Shown: in pieces, positions 1 to 7,719 of the stretch
Numbering within the stretch: the stretch's first letter is position 1
Layout: each line of letters starts with the position of its first letter
DNA from: VFMC01 sp031400715
Lineage (GTDB): Bacteria; Actinomycetota; Acidimicrobiia; Acidimicrobiales; Ilumatobacteraceae
Reading direction: 5' to 3'
DNA: 64,000 bases
Assembly (NCBI GenBank): GCA_031400715.1
Contig: JANNQK010000264.1
Location: 12,685-76,684 of the forward strand
The notes under the pieces: model-generated
Told to the model about the DNA's origin: nothing
Seen by the model: only the letters and a program-made list of their open reading frames with translations
The model's database searches: none
Position numbers and translations under genes: made by a program

Positions 1-1
1 C

Positions 2-757
2 GGGGTGGAGCGCCGGATCGGGTCGCCCGATCGAGCTGGGCCAGATCTCGGCGTGGATGATCATGTTGCGCCGACCTCGCACGGGGTCGGCGGTGAGTCC
101 GGTCTCGAACGGCCAGATCGCCGAGCGCGCCCTCAACGACGGATGATGGCGCAGCGCATGCACGACGGGCACGCCCATGAGCGTCTGGCTGCCCGCGCTG
201 CCGGCACCGGCGAGCTGCCATGCCGACGCTGGGCGCATGCCGGCACTTCGAAGCGCTTGCTCTGCGTGCCGGTGCTCGGCCAGACCATGGTGCGGGAAGC
301 CAGGCGCCTTGGTGCGAGACAACGAACTCGTGACGTGCGCCGGGGACGTGGTGCCCCAGAACGGACCGGGGCCGTCACTGATCGCTGCGTTGAGCTGGGA
401 GGCCACCTCGAACCGGTTGTTGGCGTTGTTCGGTCGATCATCGATGTTGACGACGAGGTGCTGCCACGCAGCCGCCCAGGCCGGCTCGCCGGGGAGGCCG
501 GCGGCTTGGGCGAATCCGCTCGGGTACCCGTACGGCATGTCGAACCCGACGAGGATCCGCTGGTGCGGGTGAACGGTCAGCAGCCCGACGAGGTACTCGC
601 GGGCGTCGGCCCGGGTGGGGTGGTTGATCGGTTCCTGCATCGCCCCACCGCGCTCGGTGACATGTGTCCAGATCGAGTCCGGACCGCGTTTGGGCGTGGA
701 GTTGGCGCTCCAGTCGACCACGACATACACGTCGAAGAGCGGCTGACGATCGGTCAT
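2..757 (-). CDS. Hypothetical protein, 3' truncated by window edge
   Basis: The frame is open from an ATG at 757 to the left edge (252 codons, no stop), so the C-terminus lies outside the window. The N-terminus carries a VVVDWSANSTPKRG segment followed by DSIW, and a later block reads GFDMPYGYPSGF; both look like conserved core motifs, and an Asp near the start followed by a strand is reminiscent of RNase H-fold families such as DUF429. I do not recognise a function. The opposite-strand frames over the same bases give Arg/Pro-rich translations typical of antisense shadows. The gene is divergent from the small gene at 972. Confidence 0.75.
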   Translation of the reverse strand, partial: MTDRQPLFDVYVVVDWSANSTPKRGPDSIWTHVTERGGAMQEPINHPTRADAREYLVGLLTVHPHQRILVGFDMPYGYPSGFAQAAGLPGEPAWAAAWQHLVVNIDDRPNNANNRFEVASQLNAAISDGPGPFWGTTSPAHVTSSLSRTKAPGFPHHGLAEHRHAEQALRSAGMRPASAWQLAGAGSAGSQTLMGVPVVHALRHHPSLRARSAIWPFETGLTADPVRGRRNMIIHAEIWPSSIGRPDPALHP

Positions 758-971
758 CACGACAGAGGTATCGGCGGCTCGGGGGATTTCTGTAGCGGTT
801 CGGGGGATGAGTGACCTCCCCCGGCCGAACCGTGATCGACGCGTGGGCTGCGTGGCCGGCGTGGCCGGCGTGCGGAGCCGGCTCGCGTCACCCCCTGGGA
901 TCGAACCATGTGACCTGCGTCGGTCTCAAGTGTTCGGCAAGTGGGTCGCCGGACACGGGTGTGTCCGGACA

Positions 972-1199
972 GTGAGCATCGTGAACATCTCGACGTCGTC
1001 CGCGGCACTGGCGAACCTCGCCACCGGTCGGCTGCAAGCGGAAGTGGCGACGACGGTGTTGGGCAAGGCGCTCGACAACGAGGTCGCAGCGGCTACATCC
1101 TTGATCGAGGCGCTGTCGGTGTCGGAGCCCGCTGGATTGACGTTCTCCGCGGCTGGCCTGTCGTCGGGCCGATCCCGGACCTTCATCGCCGATCTCTGA
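972..1199 (+). CDS. YjfB-like putative motility protein (small)
   Basis: A 75-residue product starting at GTG 972 (GTG 981 is an alternative that gives MNISTSSAALAN). The central pattern, short polar residues then VATTVLGKALDNE and then ATSLIEAL, matches the YjfB_motility family: about 60-residue helical peptides of unknown biochemical role, often found near flagellar genes. No other motility gene is visible here. The frame is open further upstream to 807, but that part reads as non-coding. It is convergent with the NUDIX gene, with only a tandem-repeat stretch between them. Confidence 0.5.
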   Translation: MSIVNISTSSAALANLATGRLQAEVATTVLGKALDNEVAAATSLIEALSVSEPAGLTFSAAGLSSGRSRTFIADL

Positions 1200-1204
1200 T
1201 CCGT

Positions 1205-1252
1205 CCAGATCGGGCCAGATCGGGCCGGATCACGTCGGGCCGGATCACGTCG
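1205..1252. repeat. Short tandem repeats at a convergent gene junction
   Basis: Two copies of CCAGATCGGG (1205-1224) are followed by two copies of a related 15-base unit beginning CCGGATCACG. The array lies between two convergent genes and runs into the last codons of the NUDIX gene. Similar short arrays occur at other gene ends in this window (33829, 39652, 47523, 60160). Confidence 0.7.
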
Positions 1253-1691
1253 TCGCGTCGACGATCGCCCGCAGATGTGGCCACGCCGCGGCGAACCCTG
1301 CGTGCAGCGACCGCTCGGTCACAGCGTCGAGGGCGACCCACTCGACCGCGTCGGTCTCGAAGTTCATCGAACGCCCGAACGGGCCGTCGACTTCGATGAC
1401 CACGGTGGTGTACTGCCAGTCGACGGCTGGATCGAAGACGTACTCGCCCAGGACGCGGTGATCCTCGGGCACGTCTCCCACCTCTTCGCTCGCCTCGCGT
1501 AGAGCAGCGTCGTACGGGGTCTCGCCTTCGTCCATCGCTCCGCCGGCCACGCTCCAGGTGCCGCCCTCGTGGGCGAACGCAGAGCGCTTCTGCAGCATCA
1601 CCTCCGCCTGGTCGCCGGCCGGTCGCATCACGAACAGCACACCGGCTGCGCCGAACACACCCCAGCGGACGTGGCCGTCGCTGCAACGCAT
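1245..1691 (-). CDS. NUDIX hydrolase
   Basis: A 148-residue protein from ATG 1691. The Nudix box spans residues 51-73 (G-x5-E-x7-RE-x2-EE-x-G; the EE pair binds metal), in a context of TWSVAGGAMDEGE. Family members hydrolyse nucleoside diphosphates linked to another moiety; the substrate cannot be told from sequence. The frame is open upstream to 1778, but homology to NUDIX proteins begins around CSDGHVRWG, which favours the internal start. The next gene upstream is a secreted metalloprotease with no obvious functional link. Confidence 0.85.
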   Translation of the reverse strand: MRCSDGHVRWGVFGAAGVLFVMRPAGDQAEVMLQKRSAFAHEGGTWSVAGGAMDEGETPYDAALREASEEVGDVPEDHRVLGEYVFDPAVDWQYTTVVIEVDGPFGRSMNFETDAVEWVALDAVTERSLHAGFAAAWPHLRAIVDATT

Positions 1692-1832
1692 GAACCCGTC
1701 ACCCGATCGTCGTCCACCGCCCCAGGAACTCACGTGCAGCAGTCTGCACCACGACGCATGGATGGTGCCGGATCGCATCGACCACCGGGCTCGTCCCTGC
1801 GTCGGGCCGCGTGGTGGGCATCGTGCCGGGGT

Positions 1833-3713
1833 TCAGCGGTCGGCTTGCGGCCCCTCGACATCGATGACGGTGACTTCCCCGATCGGGTCGGGGAGCGATC
1901 GCGGCCCCTCGGCCCGTGTGATCGGGAAGGGGATGCAGCCCGGTTGTGCTCCCAGCAGCCGCAAGCCCGACAGATCGCCCGCCTGGTACGTGTCGTAGCC
2001 GTTGGCATAGGCGTACATGAGCTGCGTCGGGTCGGTCACGTGCGACAGTCCGAGCGCGTGGCCCAGTTCGTGGGCCAACGTCCCGGTGAGCATGTCCTCG
2101 ATGCCCTGGGATGTGTTGAAGGCCAGATCGCTGCGGACGATGACCGAACCACGCACGATCTGGCCGGGTGCGTAGCTGAAGCCGCCGATCGCCAGCACGC
2201 TCCCGGTGAGCGACGGATGGTCGGCTGATGTCCCCCAGCGCACGGTCAGTTGGCCGTTGGCCGGAGCCGGATTGGTGGTCACCTCGGTGACCACCAAGTC
2301 GAGATTGGTGGCCCGTCGCGCTTGTTCGATCGCGTTCGCGAATGCGGCCCGACCGTGCGGTTGGGCTCCGGCGAAGTTCACCCGCACCTGGATGCTCTGG
2401 CAGGGATTCCAACGGGTGTAGCTGCCATCGGTCGAGACGACGCTGAACTTGTACGACGAGGAGTACACCGGGGTCGTGTCGGGGGTGGTGGCAGGGGTCG
2501 ATCGCGCTGCCGTCACGAAGTAACCGGTCGTGTCGATCACCAGATGTGTGCGTGCCTGCGCGTACACGTTCACGCCCATGGCCGATGCCGGGGTGATCGT
2601 GCCGGCCGCCAACACCTGGCGGCTGAGTGCGTTCGACACCGCCGCGTTCGGACGGCTGGTGCCGGTGGGGTAGGCAGTCAGGAAACCGTCGCCGGATGGG
2701 TCGACGATCGTGATGTTCATCGCGACGGAGCCGGCGGTCGCGAGGCTGAACGGGAACCCTGAGGTGTTCAGTGTGGCCGCGGGCCCGATCGGGTCGAGCG
2801 CACCGCTCGCCCCGCGCGTGTCGGCCACCCGCGTCGGTGCGATGGGAACGAACAAGCCTTCGGTGCTCGACGGCGAACCGGCGCCGGTGAAGTAGCCGTT
2901 CACGTCGAGCACCACGTCACCGCCGCGCAACGAGCTGATGTCGAAGCGACCGTTCGTCAGCGGCACGATCGCCGAAGCGGTGGCCGGGGCCTCGGCGAAC
3001 TCGGTGTTCACGACACTGGTGCCGGGCCACGGGGTGCCGGCCGGCCATGCCGCGAACCATCCCGGATCGCCGATCGCCGTGAATGACACGACTGCGGCGG
3101 CCGCGGTCGGGGGCACGCCGACGGCGGTGGCATCGATCGATCGCACCTCGTCCGGGGCGAGCGGGTCGAGGATGTCGCGGGTGTCGAGCAAGCGAGACGG
3201 CCCGAGCGGCACGAGACGTCCGGTCGTGGCTGCCATGGCCGGACGGAAGACGCCGGTGAGGTCGACGACGAGATGGGTTCCCGCCTGTGTGAAGAGCCGG
3301 ATGTTGCCATCGGCGCCGATCGGAGTGATCGCGAAGTTGGCCCGAGTCTGACCGGTGCGGTCGACGTTGAGCGCGCTCGTGTCGGGCCGTGAACCGTCGC
3401 CCCACACCGTCACGAATCCGGCGCCTCGAGCGTCGGTGGCCACGATGGTGATGGACGCGGCGACGGCATCAGCGGGTACCCCCGGCTTCGAACGCACGGG
3501 CACCACGATCGAACTCCCGGCGAGTGGGGCCGGCGCGCCGCCATCGCGCGTGTCGACGAGACGGATCGGCCCGACGGCAGCGAACGACGTGGTGCTGAGC
3601 GCGGCGTCGGCCGGACCCGACGGGGCAAGCGCAGCCCCTCCGATGCCCAACGCGGCACAGATCAGGATGAGGAGAGGAGTCCGCCGCCGAAGCACGAAAC
3701 GGCATCGGCACAC
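1833..3713 (-). CDS. Secreted matrixin-like zinc metalloprotease with three DTR domains
   Basis: A 626-residue exported protein with an Arg-rich N-terminus and a hydrophobic segment (about residues 13-36). Three repeats of about 120 residues follow, each opening with a P-x-R-x-x-DTR motif and closing with a hydrophobic strand plus GYF or GVF. The C-terminal catalytic domain has HELGHALGLSH (residues 548-558), the HExxHxxGxxH signature with a downstream Met (QLMY), as in matrixin/metzincin proteases. The DTR repeats also occur in the collagen-like protein at 22288, so they are probably a surface or carbohydrate-binding module. Start GTG 3713 is supported by the signal peptide. A symmetrical palindrome lies just upstream. 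Confidence 0.85.
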   Translation of the reverse strand: MCRCRFVLRRRTPLLILICAALGIGGAALAPSGPADAALSTTSFAAVGPIRLVDTRDGGAPAPLAGSSIVVPVRSKPGVPADAVAASITIVATDARGAGFVTVWGDGSRPDTSALNVDRTGQTRANFAITPIGADGNIRLFTQAGTHLVVDLTGVFRPAMAATTGRLVPLGPSRLLDTRDILDPLAPDEVRSIDATAVGVPPTAAAAVVSFTAIGDPGWFAAWPAGTPWPGTSVVNTEFAEAPATASAIVPLTNGRFDISSLRGGDVVLDVNGYFTGAGSPSSTEGLFVPIAPTRVADTRGASGALDPIGPAATLNTSGFPFSLATAGSVAMNITIVDPSGDGFLTAYPTGTSRPNAAVSNALSRQVLAAGTITPASAMGVNVYAQARTHLVIDTTGYFVTAARSTPATTPDTTPVYSSSYKFSVVSTDGSYTRWNPCQSIQVRVNFAGAQPHGRAAFANAIEQARRATNLDLVVTEVTTNPAPANGQLTVRWGTSADHPSLTGSVLAIGGFSYAPGQIVRGSVIVRSDLAFNTSQGIEDMLTGTLAHELGHALGLSHVTDPTQLMYAYANGYDTYQAGDLSGLRLLGAQPGCIPFPITRAEGPRSLPDPIGEVTVIDVEGPQADR

Positions 3714-3725
3714 GTTGCGGCGGTC

Positions 3726-3757
3726 CTTGAGTCAAGAGAGATCTCGATTCACTCAAG
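3726..3757. promoter_or_regulatory. 32-bp palindrome between divergent genes
   Basis: CTTGAGT (3726-3732) and ACTCAAG (3751-3757) are perfect inverted arms, and the 8-bp palindrome GAGATCTC (3738-3745) sits exactly at the centre of symmetry. It lies 13 bp upstream of the metalloprotease start and 62 bp upstream of the divergent PPOX start. The arms contain TTGA-like -35 elements on both strands. Most likely it is an operator for a dimeric regulator; a leader hairpin is the alternative. Confidence 0.5.
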
Positions 3758-3819
3758 ATCCGAACGCGCCGCGTGGCGATCCCGGGAATGGCCCCCGTGG
3801 TCGGGGGGTTGCAGGACGC

Positions 3820-4212
3820 ATGACGATTCCTGACTCTCACATCGACCTCCTCGAGTCGACGGCCCTCGCGCATGTGGCCACCATCGGCCCCGACGGGAAG
3901 CCGCAGAACAACCCGGTCTGGTTCGGCTGGGACGGTACGAACGTGCTGTTCAGCCAGACGACCGGTCGACAGAAGTACCGGAACCTGAAGGCCGATCCCG
4001 ACGTGGCGCTGTCGATCGTCGACTCCGCCAACCCGTACCGTTACCTCGAAGTCCGTGGCACCGTTGCCGAGATCGTCGACGATCCCGGCAACGCGTTCAT
4101 CAACTCGATGGCCAAGAAGTACATCGACCAGGACGTGTACCCGTGGCACCAGCCGGGCGACCACCGCGTGGTCGTGAAGGTGCTCCCCACACATACGACC
4201 CAGATGGGCTGA
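3820..4212 (+). CDS. PPOX-class (F420/FMN-binding split-barrel) oxidoreductase
   Basis: A 130-residue protein with the compact split beta-barrel of the pyridoxamine 5'-phosphate oxidase superfamily. The opening strand ALAHVATIGPDGKPQNNPVWF is followed by a QKYRNLKADPDVALSIVD block and YRYLEVRGTVAEI, the order typical of actinobacterial PPOX-class F420-dependent enzymes. The substrate is unknown. Start ATG 3820 has a weak GCAGGA ribosome site. The frame extends 465 bp upstream only as antisense of the metalloprotease gene. Confidence 0.85.
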   Translation: MTIPDSHIDLLESTALAHVATIGPDGKPQNNPVWFGWDGTNVLFSQTTGRQKYRNLKADPDVALSIVDSANPYRYLEVRGTVAEIVDDPGNAFINSMAKKYIDQDVYPWHQPGDHRVVVKVLPTHTTQMG

Positions 4213-4258
4213 CGGGCCGCGGGCGATCCGGATCGCCGGGTCGCCCATGGTCCCGCCG

Positions 4259-4264
4259 TAGGGT
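4259..4264 (+). promoter_or_regulatory. Leaderless -10 element (TAGGGT)
   Basis: TAGGGT ends 7 nt before GTG 4272, the spacing expected when transcription starts at the start codon. It supports choosing GTG 4272 over GTG 4314 for the methyltransferase. Confidence 0.5.
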
Positions 4265-4271
4265 TGACGGC

Positions 4272-5201
4272 GTGTGTGAGCCCGACGACCGAGACGCGCG
4301 GCAACTCCCCGCCGTGAGCAACGGGAACCTCGAGCGGTTCTCCGGGTTCGCCGATCTGTACGACGGGCACCGACCCTCGCCGCCCCTTCGCCTGGGTGCG
4401 GTGCTGGCGTCGTACGCGGGTGTCGGGCATCCATCGGTGGTCGACCTCGGCAGTGGCACGGGTCTCTCCACCCGATGGGCTGGGTCGTGGGCGACGTCGG
4501 TGATCGGCGTGGAGCCCAATGACGACATGCGAACCCAGGCCGAGGCGCGCCCGCTGCCGAACGTGTCGTACAGCGAAGGGGCGAGCCACGACACACGTCT
4601 CGAAACCGCATCTGCCGACGTCGTGGTCGCGGTGCAAGCCATGCACTGGATGGAGCCGGTGGCCACCTTGGCAGAGGTGACGCGGGTGTTGAGGCCTCAC
4701 GGTGTCTTCGCCGTGATCGATGCGGATTGGCCGCCGGTGACCGGAGTGCGGTCAGCAGAGCAGGCGTGGGTCGTGCTGCACGAGCGGATCCGAGTGTTGG
4801 AGGCGCGAGCCGCCCGAGGTGACGAAGGAGCGGCGCTGCGCCGGCCGATCAGCCGAGATGACCCGTCGCTCGTCGACGACGATCTGCATGATCCACATCG
4901 GAATCGAGAGATCCCGGGCGGCGTGCAGAGCTGGTCGAAGACCGAGCACCTGGCACGCATGCGGGCGAGCCGCCGGTTCGTGTTCACTCGTGAGCTCCTG
5001 TACGACGAGCCAGTCCTCGGTGGCGCTGACAGGTTCGGCGCCCTCATGCGCAGCCAGGGCAGCTACCAGGGGCTGCGACGTCGGGGGCTCACCGACGCCG
5101 AGATCGGGGCGACGGCGTTCGACGACGTGGTGACCGATGCATTGGCCGATCACGAGTCGCTGTCGTTCTCATGGCGCGTCCGAATCGGCATCGTGCCCTG
5201 A
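4272..5201 (+). CDS. Class I SAM-dependent methyltransferase
   Basis: A 309-residue protein with SAM-binding motif I VVDLGSGTG (residues 56-64), then an acidic VEPND segment that would contact the ribose, and an AVQAMHWME block typical of the UbiE/type-11 methyltransferase group. The N-terminus (RFSGFADLYDGHRPSPP) is characteristic of that group. Substrate unknown. The C-terminal third (from about 170) is less conserved. GTG 4314 is an alternative start. Confidence 0.85.
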   Translation: MCEPDDRDARQLPAVSNGNLERFSGFADLYDGHRPSPPLRLGAVLASYAGVGHPSVVDLGSGTGLSTRWAGSWATSVIGVEPNDDMRTQAEARPLPNVSYSEGASHDTRLETASADVVVAVQAMHWMEPVATLAEVTRVLRPHGVFAVIDADWPPVTGVRSAEQAWVVLHERIRVLEARAARGDEGAALRRPISRDDPSLVDDDLHDPHRNREIPGGVQSWSKTEHLARMRASRRFVFTRELLYDEPVLGGADRFGALMRSQGSYQGLRRRGLTDAEIGATAFDDVVTDALADHESLSFSWRVRIGIVP

Positions 5202-5597
5202 CACGACGGCACGATGACCGTGTGTTGACCAGCTGTTGACCCGATCATGGGATGGTTCGCCCACGGATCAGCGATCTCCCATTCGAAGCTATGTGGTTGG
5301 GAGAGCACGTGGTGGGTTCGCCAGGGGTTCGATCGGTTGTCGGCGTTGGATTCGTGGCGAAGTCGGTGCGGTCGATCGTTGATCCGTACCACCTTCGAGG
5401 GATGGGCGGGTCTCTTGATGTGCACGTCGAGGGTGGGGAGGCAGCCCCGCCGAACCACCCTCGCTTGCAACGCAGCCGGTCGACGGTTGCCAGACTGGTC
5501 GACCACCCCCCGGCCGATCTCTGGTCGCCGTCGGTCGGAGGCGTGCGCATGCTGATCCCGCATCCGATCCCCGGATCCGATCTCGACATCTGATGGC
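5202..5597. other. Gene-free stretch (396 bp)
   Basis: No convincing gene. A 113-codon frame at 5252-5593 (+) lacks the third-position G/C bias of neighbouring genes and resembles no family. Frames on the minus strand are compositionally like antisense. No strong hairpin was found. Confidence 0.5.
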
Positions 5598-7679
5598 ATG
5601 ACAGCGATGAAGCCACATCCATGGTTCGAGTCCCCCACCGGTGTCGTCGTGATGAGCCATCACGGGAGGGTGAGCAGGAAGGCACGTGAAGGCACCGTTG
5701 CTGCGATGGTGGCCGCCTACGACCTCGGCTATCGCTGGTTCCAGATCGATGTGGTTCCGATCAAGGACGACCTGATCTCGATGCACGCGGTGTTCGGACG
5801 ACGAATCGGATTCCGTGGTCGGACACTCGAGCAGGTGCGGGCCCGCATTCCCTACGTGTCGACGCTGCGCGAGTTGCTCGACCACCCGGGCATGCCCGAG
5901 GCGCGGTGGAACATCGAGGTCAAGACGCGAACCGCCCTGCCGGTGCTGATCAGCGAACTGAAGCACTCGAAGGCGCTGAGTCGGGTGATGGTGTCGGCTC
6001 CCGCTCATCCGGGGATCGTGCGCGAGGTACGCGAGACCTTCGGCTCGCTCGTCGCCGTGTCGGCCCCGCTGATGCACGGCGGCGTGTTCGGCCGAGCGTT
6101 CACATCACCCAGGATCGATCACGACGGCATGCAGGTGTACCGCCCGTTCGGACGTCGAGCGCGCCGTGTGCATGGCACAGGACCGACCCGGGTGCAATCG
6201 TGGACGATTCGCAAACCGGATCATCTGCAGGCGTGCATCGCCGACACGTGCGATCCAGTGGTGAGAGACAGCGATGTGGCCACACGCGAACGCTTGCGGG
6301 CGCTCGGCGTGTGGCCCGAGTTCGACGAGCCCGAGATCCAGCCGCCGCCGGAGATCGAGGTGCCGCCCGAGATCCAGCCGCCGCCGGAGATCGAGGTGCC
6401 GCCGGAGATCGAGGTGCCGCCGGAGATCCAGCCTCCACCGGAGATCGAGGTGCTGATGCTCGGGGGCGGCGGGTGGCGAGGTGCGTTCGGCTCGATCGGT
6501 TCGCTGGCGTACCTGGCGTCGACCGACCGGTGGCGGCATGTTCGCCACGTCGTCGGGCTGAGCGGAGGCTCGTTCGTCATCGGCGCAATGGGCGCTCACG
6601 ACGTGGACGACGATCGACCGTGGCCCCTGCTCGCTTCGCTCACGAAGGACATGATCGGGCTCAGGTGGTGGATGTACGGGGCGATCGCCGGGCTGGCGTT
6701 GCCCGTCGCTGCAGTCGCGCTGCTGGTGTGGTGGTGGATGCCGATGTTGCTGATGGTTCCGACGATCCTGCTGTACCTCAGCCGGCAGGTCATCAGCGTC
6801 GAGTGGCGGTGGATGATGATGCGCCTGTTCCACGACTCGGGGCCTCGGGAAGAGGGCAAGCGTCGCTACGTGGTCTGCGCCACGGGCCGGTCGTCTGCCA
6901 GGCCGCACTTCTTCGTCACCGGTGACCTCACCGAACTGCAAGCCGACGGATCACGCCGAGGCGAGGACTGGGGACGCGTCGTGCCTGCGGGGTGGACGTG
7001 GACCGATGCGGTCGTGTCGTCGACGGCGTTGCCCTGGGTGAACGGCTACCGCACCGAGACCGATCGTCGGCTCGGGCGCGCCGGACGGGGAGAGGTGCTG
7101 ATCGACGGCGGGGTGGTGGGCATCTTCGGCCGGCAGTGGTTCGATCGGGCCCTGCTCGGAAGTTCGGCTGGTGACTCGAAGCGCACGCTCGCGATCGACA
7201 CCGGGCGCAAGCTCCGCACGGGTGGTCGGCTGATCGAACGGATCACGAGCCTGTCGACCGTCGGTCTGCTCTCACGATGGGTGCAGATCGCGCTCGACGC
7301 CTCGTTCCGCAAGGAGATCGAGCGCGCCGACCGTGCGGAGAACGAGGCGACCTCTGGCCGGGTGGTGATGAACCTGGTTCGCGTGGCCGAGACCGACGAA
7401 GGCGACCATCACGAGGACGAGGCCCGGTGGCACGAAGTTGCTCGACGGTTGGAGCATGGCCGGTGCATCGTGCGCCGCTTCGGTCTCACAGGATTGTCGA
7501 CGCGGAACTGTCTGACGACCGTGGTGGTCGCGGTGGTGGCCTGCTTGGTGGACATCGAAGGCATCGCAGAGCTCGACGCCGTCGACGACCAGTTGCGCGA
7601 CATCGACCAGCGCCTGCACGAGATCGGTGAGCGGCTGGGGGTGGGCCCGAACCTGGCCATGATCTGGGCTGCGCTCTGA
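5598..7679 (+). CDS. Two-domain phospholipase: degenerate GDPD fused to a membrane patatin
   Basis: A 693-residue protein. Residues 15-235 follow the glycerophosphodiester phosphodiesterase layout: HHGR at 21-24, then FQID where the family has E-x-D (Glu is Gln49, Asp51 kept), H63 where the family has HD (Asp replaced by Ala), NIEVK at 105-109, and a terminal WTIRKPD segment. The barrel is recognisable but its metal site is partly lost. Residues 245-285 are a linker of repeated PPEIEV/PPEIQP units. Residues 286 to about 580 are a patatin-like lipase: oxyanion loop GGGGWRG, nucleophile elbow GLSGG (Ser322) and catalytic Asp503 in DGG. Two hydrophobic segments (about 360-395) lie between Ser and Asp and suggest membrane insertion. 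No signal peptide is seen, so catalysis is probably at the inner face of the membrane. Confidence 0.8.
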   Translation: MTAMKPHPWFESPTGVVVMSHHGRVSRKAREGTVAAMVAAYDLGYRWFQIDVVPIKDDLISMHAVFGRRIGFRGRTLEQVRARIPYVSTLRELLDHPGMPEARWNIEVKTRTALPVLISELKHSKALSRVMVSAPAHPGIVREVRETFGSLVAVSAPLMHGGVFGRAFTSPRIDHDGMQVYRPFGRRARRVHGTGPTRVQSWTIRKPDHLQACIADTCDPVVRDSDVATRERLRALGVWPEFDEPEIQPPPEIEVPPEIQPPPEIEVPPEIEVPPEIQPPPEIEVLMLGGGGWRGAFGSIGSLAYLASTDRWRHVRHVVGLSGGSFVIGAMGAHDVDDDRPWPLLASLTKDMIGLRWWMYGAIAGLALPVAAVALLVWWWMPMLLMVPTILLYLSRQVISVEWRWMMMRLFHDSGPREEGKRRYVVCATGRSSARPHFFVTGDLTELQADGSRRGEDWGRVVPAGWTWTDAVVSSTALPWVNGYRTETDRRLGRAGRGEVLIDGGVVGIFGRQWFDRALLGSSAGDSKRTLAIDTGRKLRTGGRLIERITSLSTVGLLSRWVQIALDASFRKEIERADRAENEATSGRVVMNLVRVAETDEGDHHEDEARWHEVARRLEHGRCIVRRFGLTGLSTRNCLTTVVVAVVACLVDIEGIAELDAVDDQLRDIDQRLHEIGERLGVGPNLAMIWAAL
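6330..6452 (+). repeat. In-frame linker repeats (PPEIEV/PPEIQP)
   Basis: Seven imperfect copies of a 15- to 18-base unit encode alternating PPEIEV and PPEIQP hexapeptides between the GDPD-like and patatin domains. A Pro/Glu-rich linker of this kind is probably extended. The near-identity of the DNA copies suggests recent slippage or unequal exchange. Confidence 0.85.
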
Positions 7680-7719
7680 ACACCGGCCTCCACTGGTCGA
7701 CCGGCGCGTGCTCCGCGGC

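Noticed and set aside
890..917. tRNA-like T-arm (GGTTCGATCC) on the minus strand
   Set aside because: The T-stem has a mismatch, there is no pairing acceptor or anticodon stem and no CCA; at most a remnant.
5252..5593. 113-codon open frame on the plus strand
   Set aside because: Third positions lack the G/C bias of neighbouring genes, and no family or ribosome site is evident.
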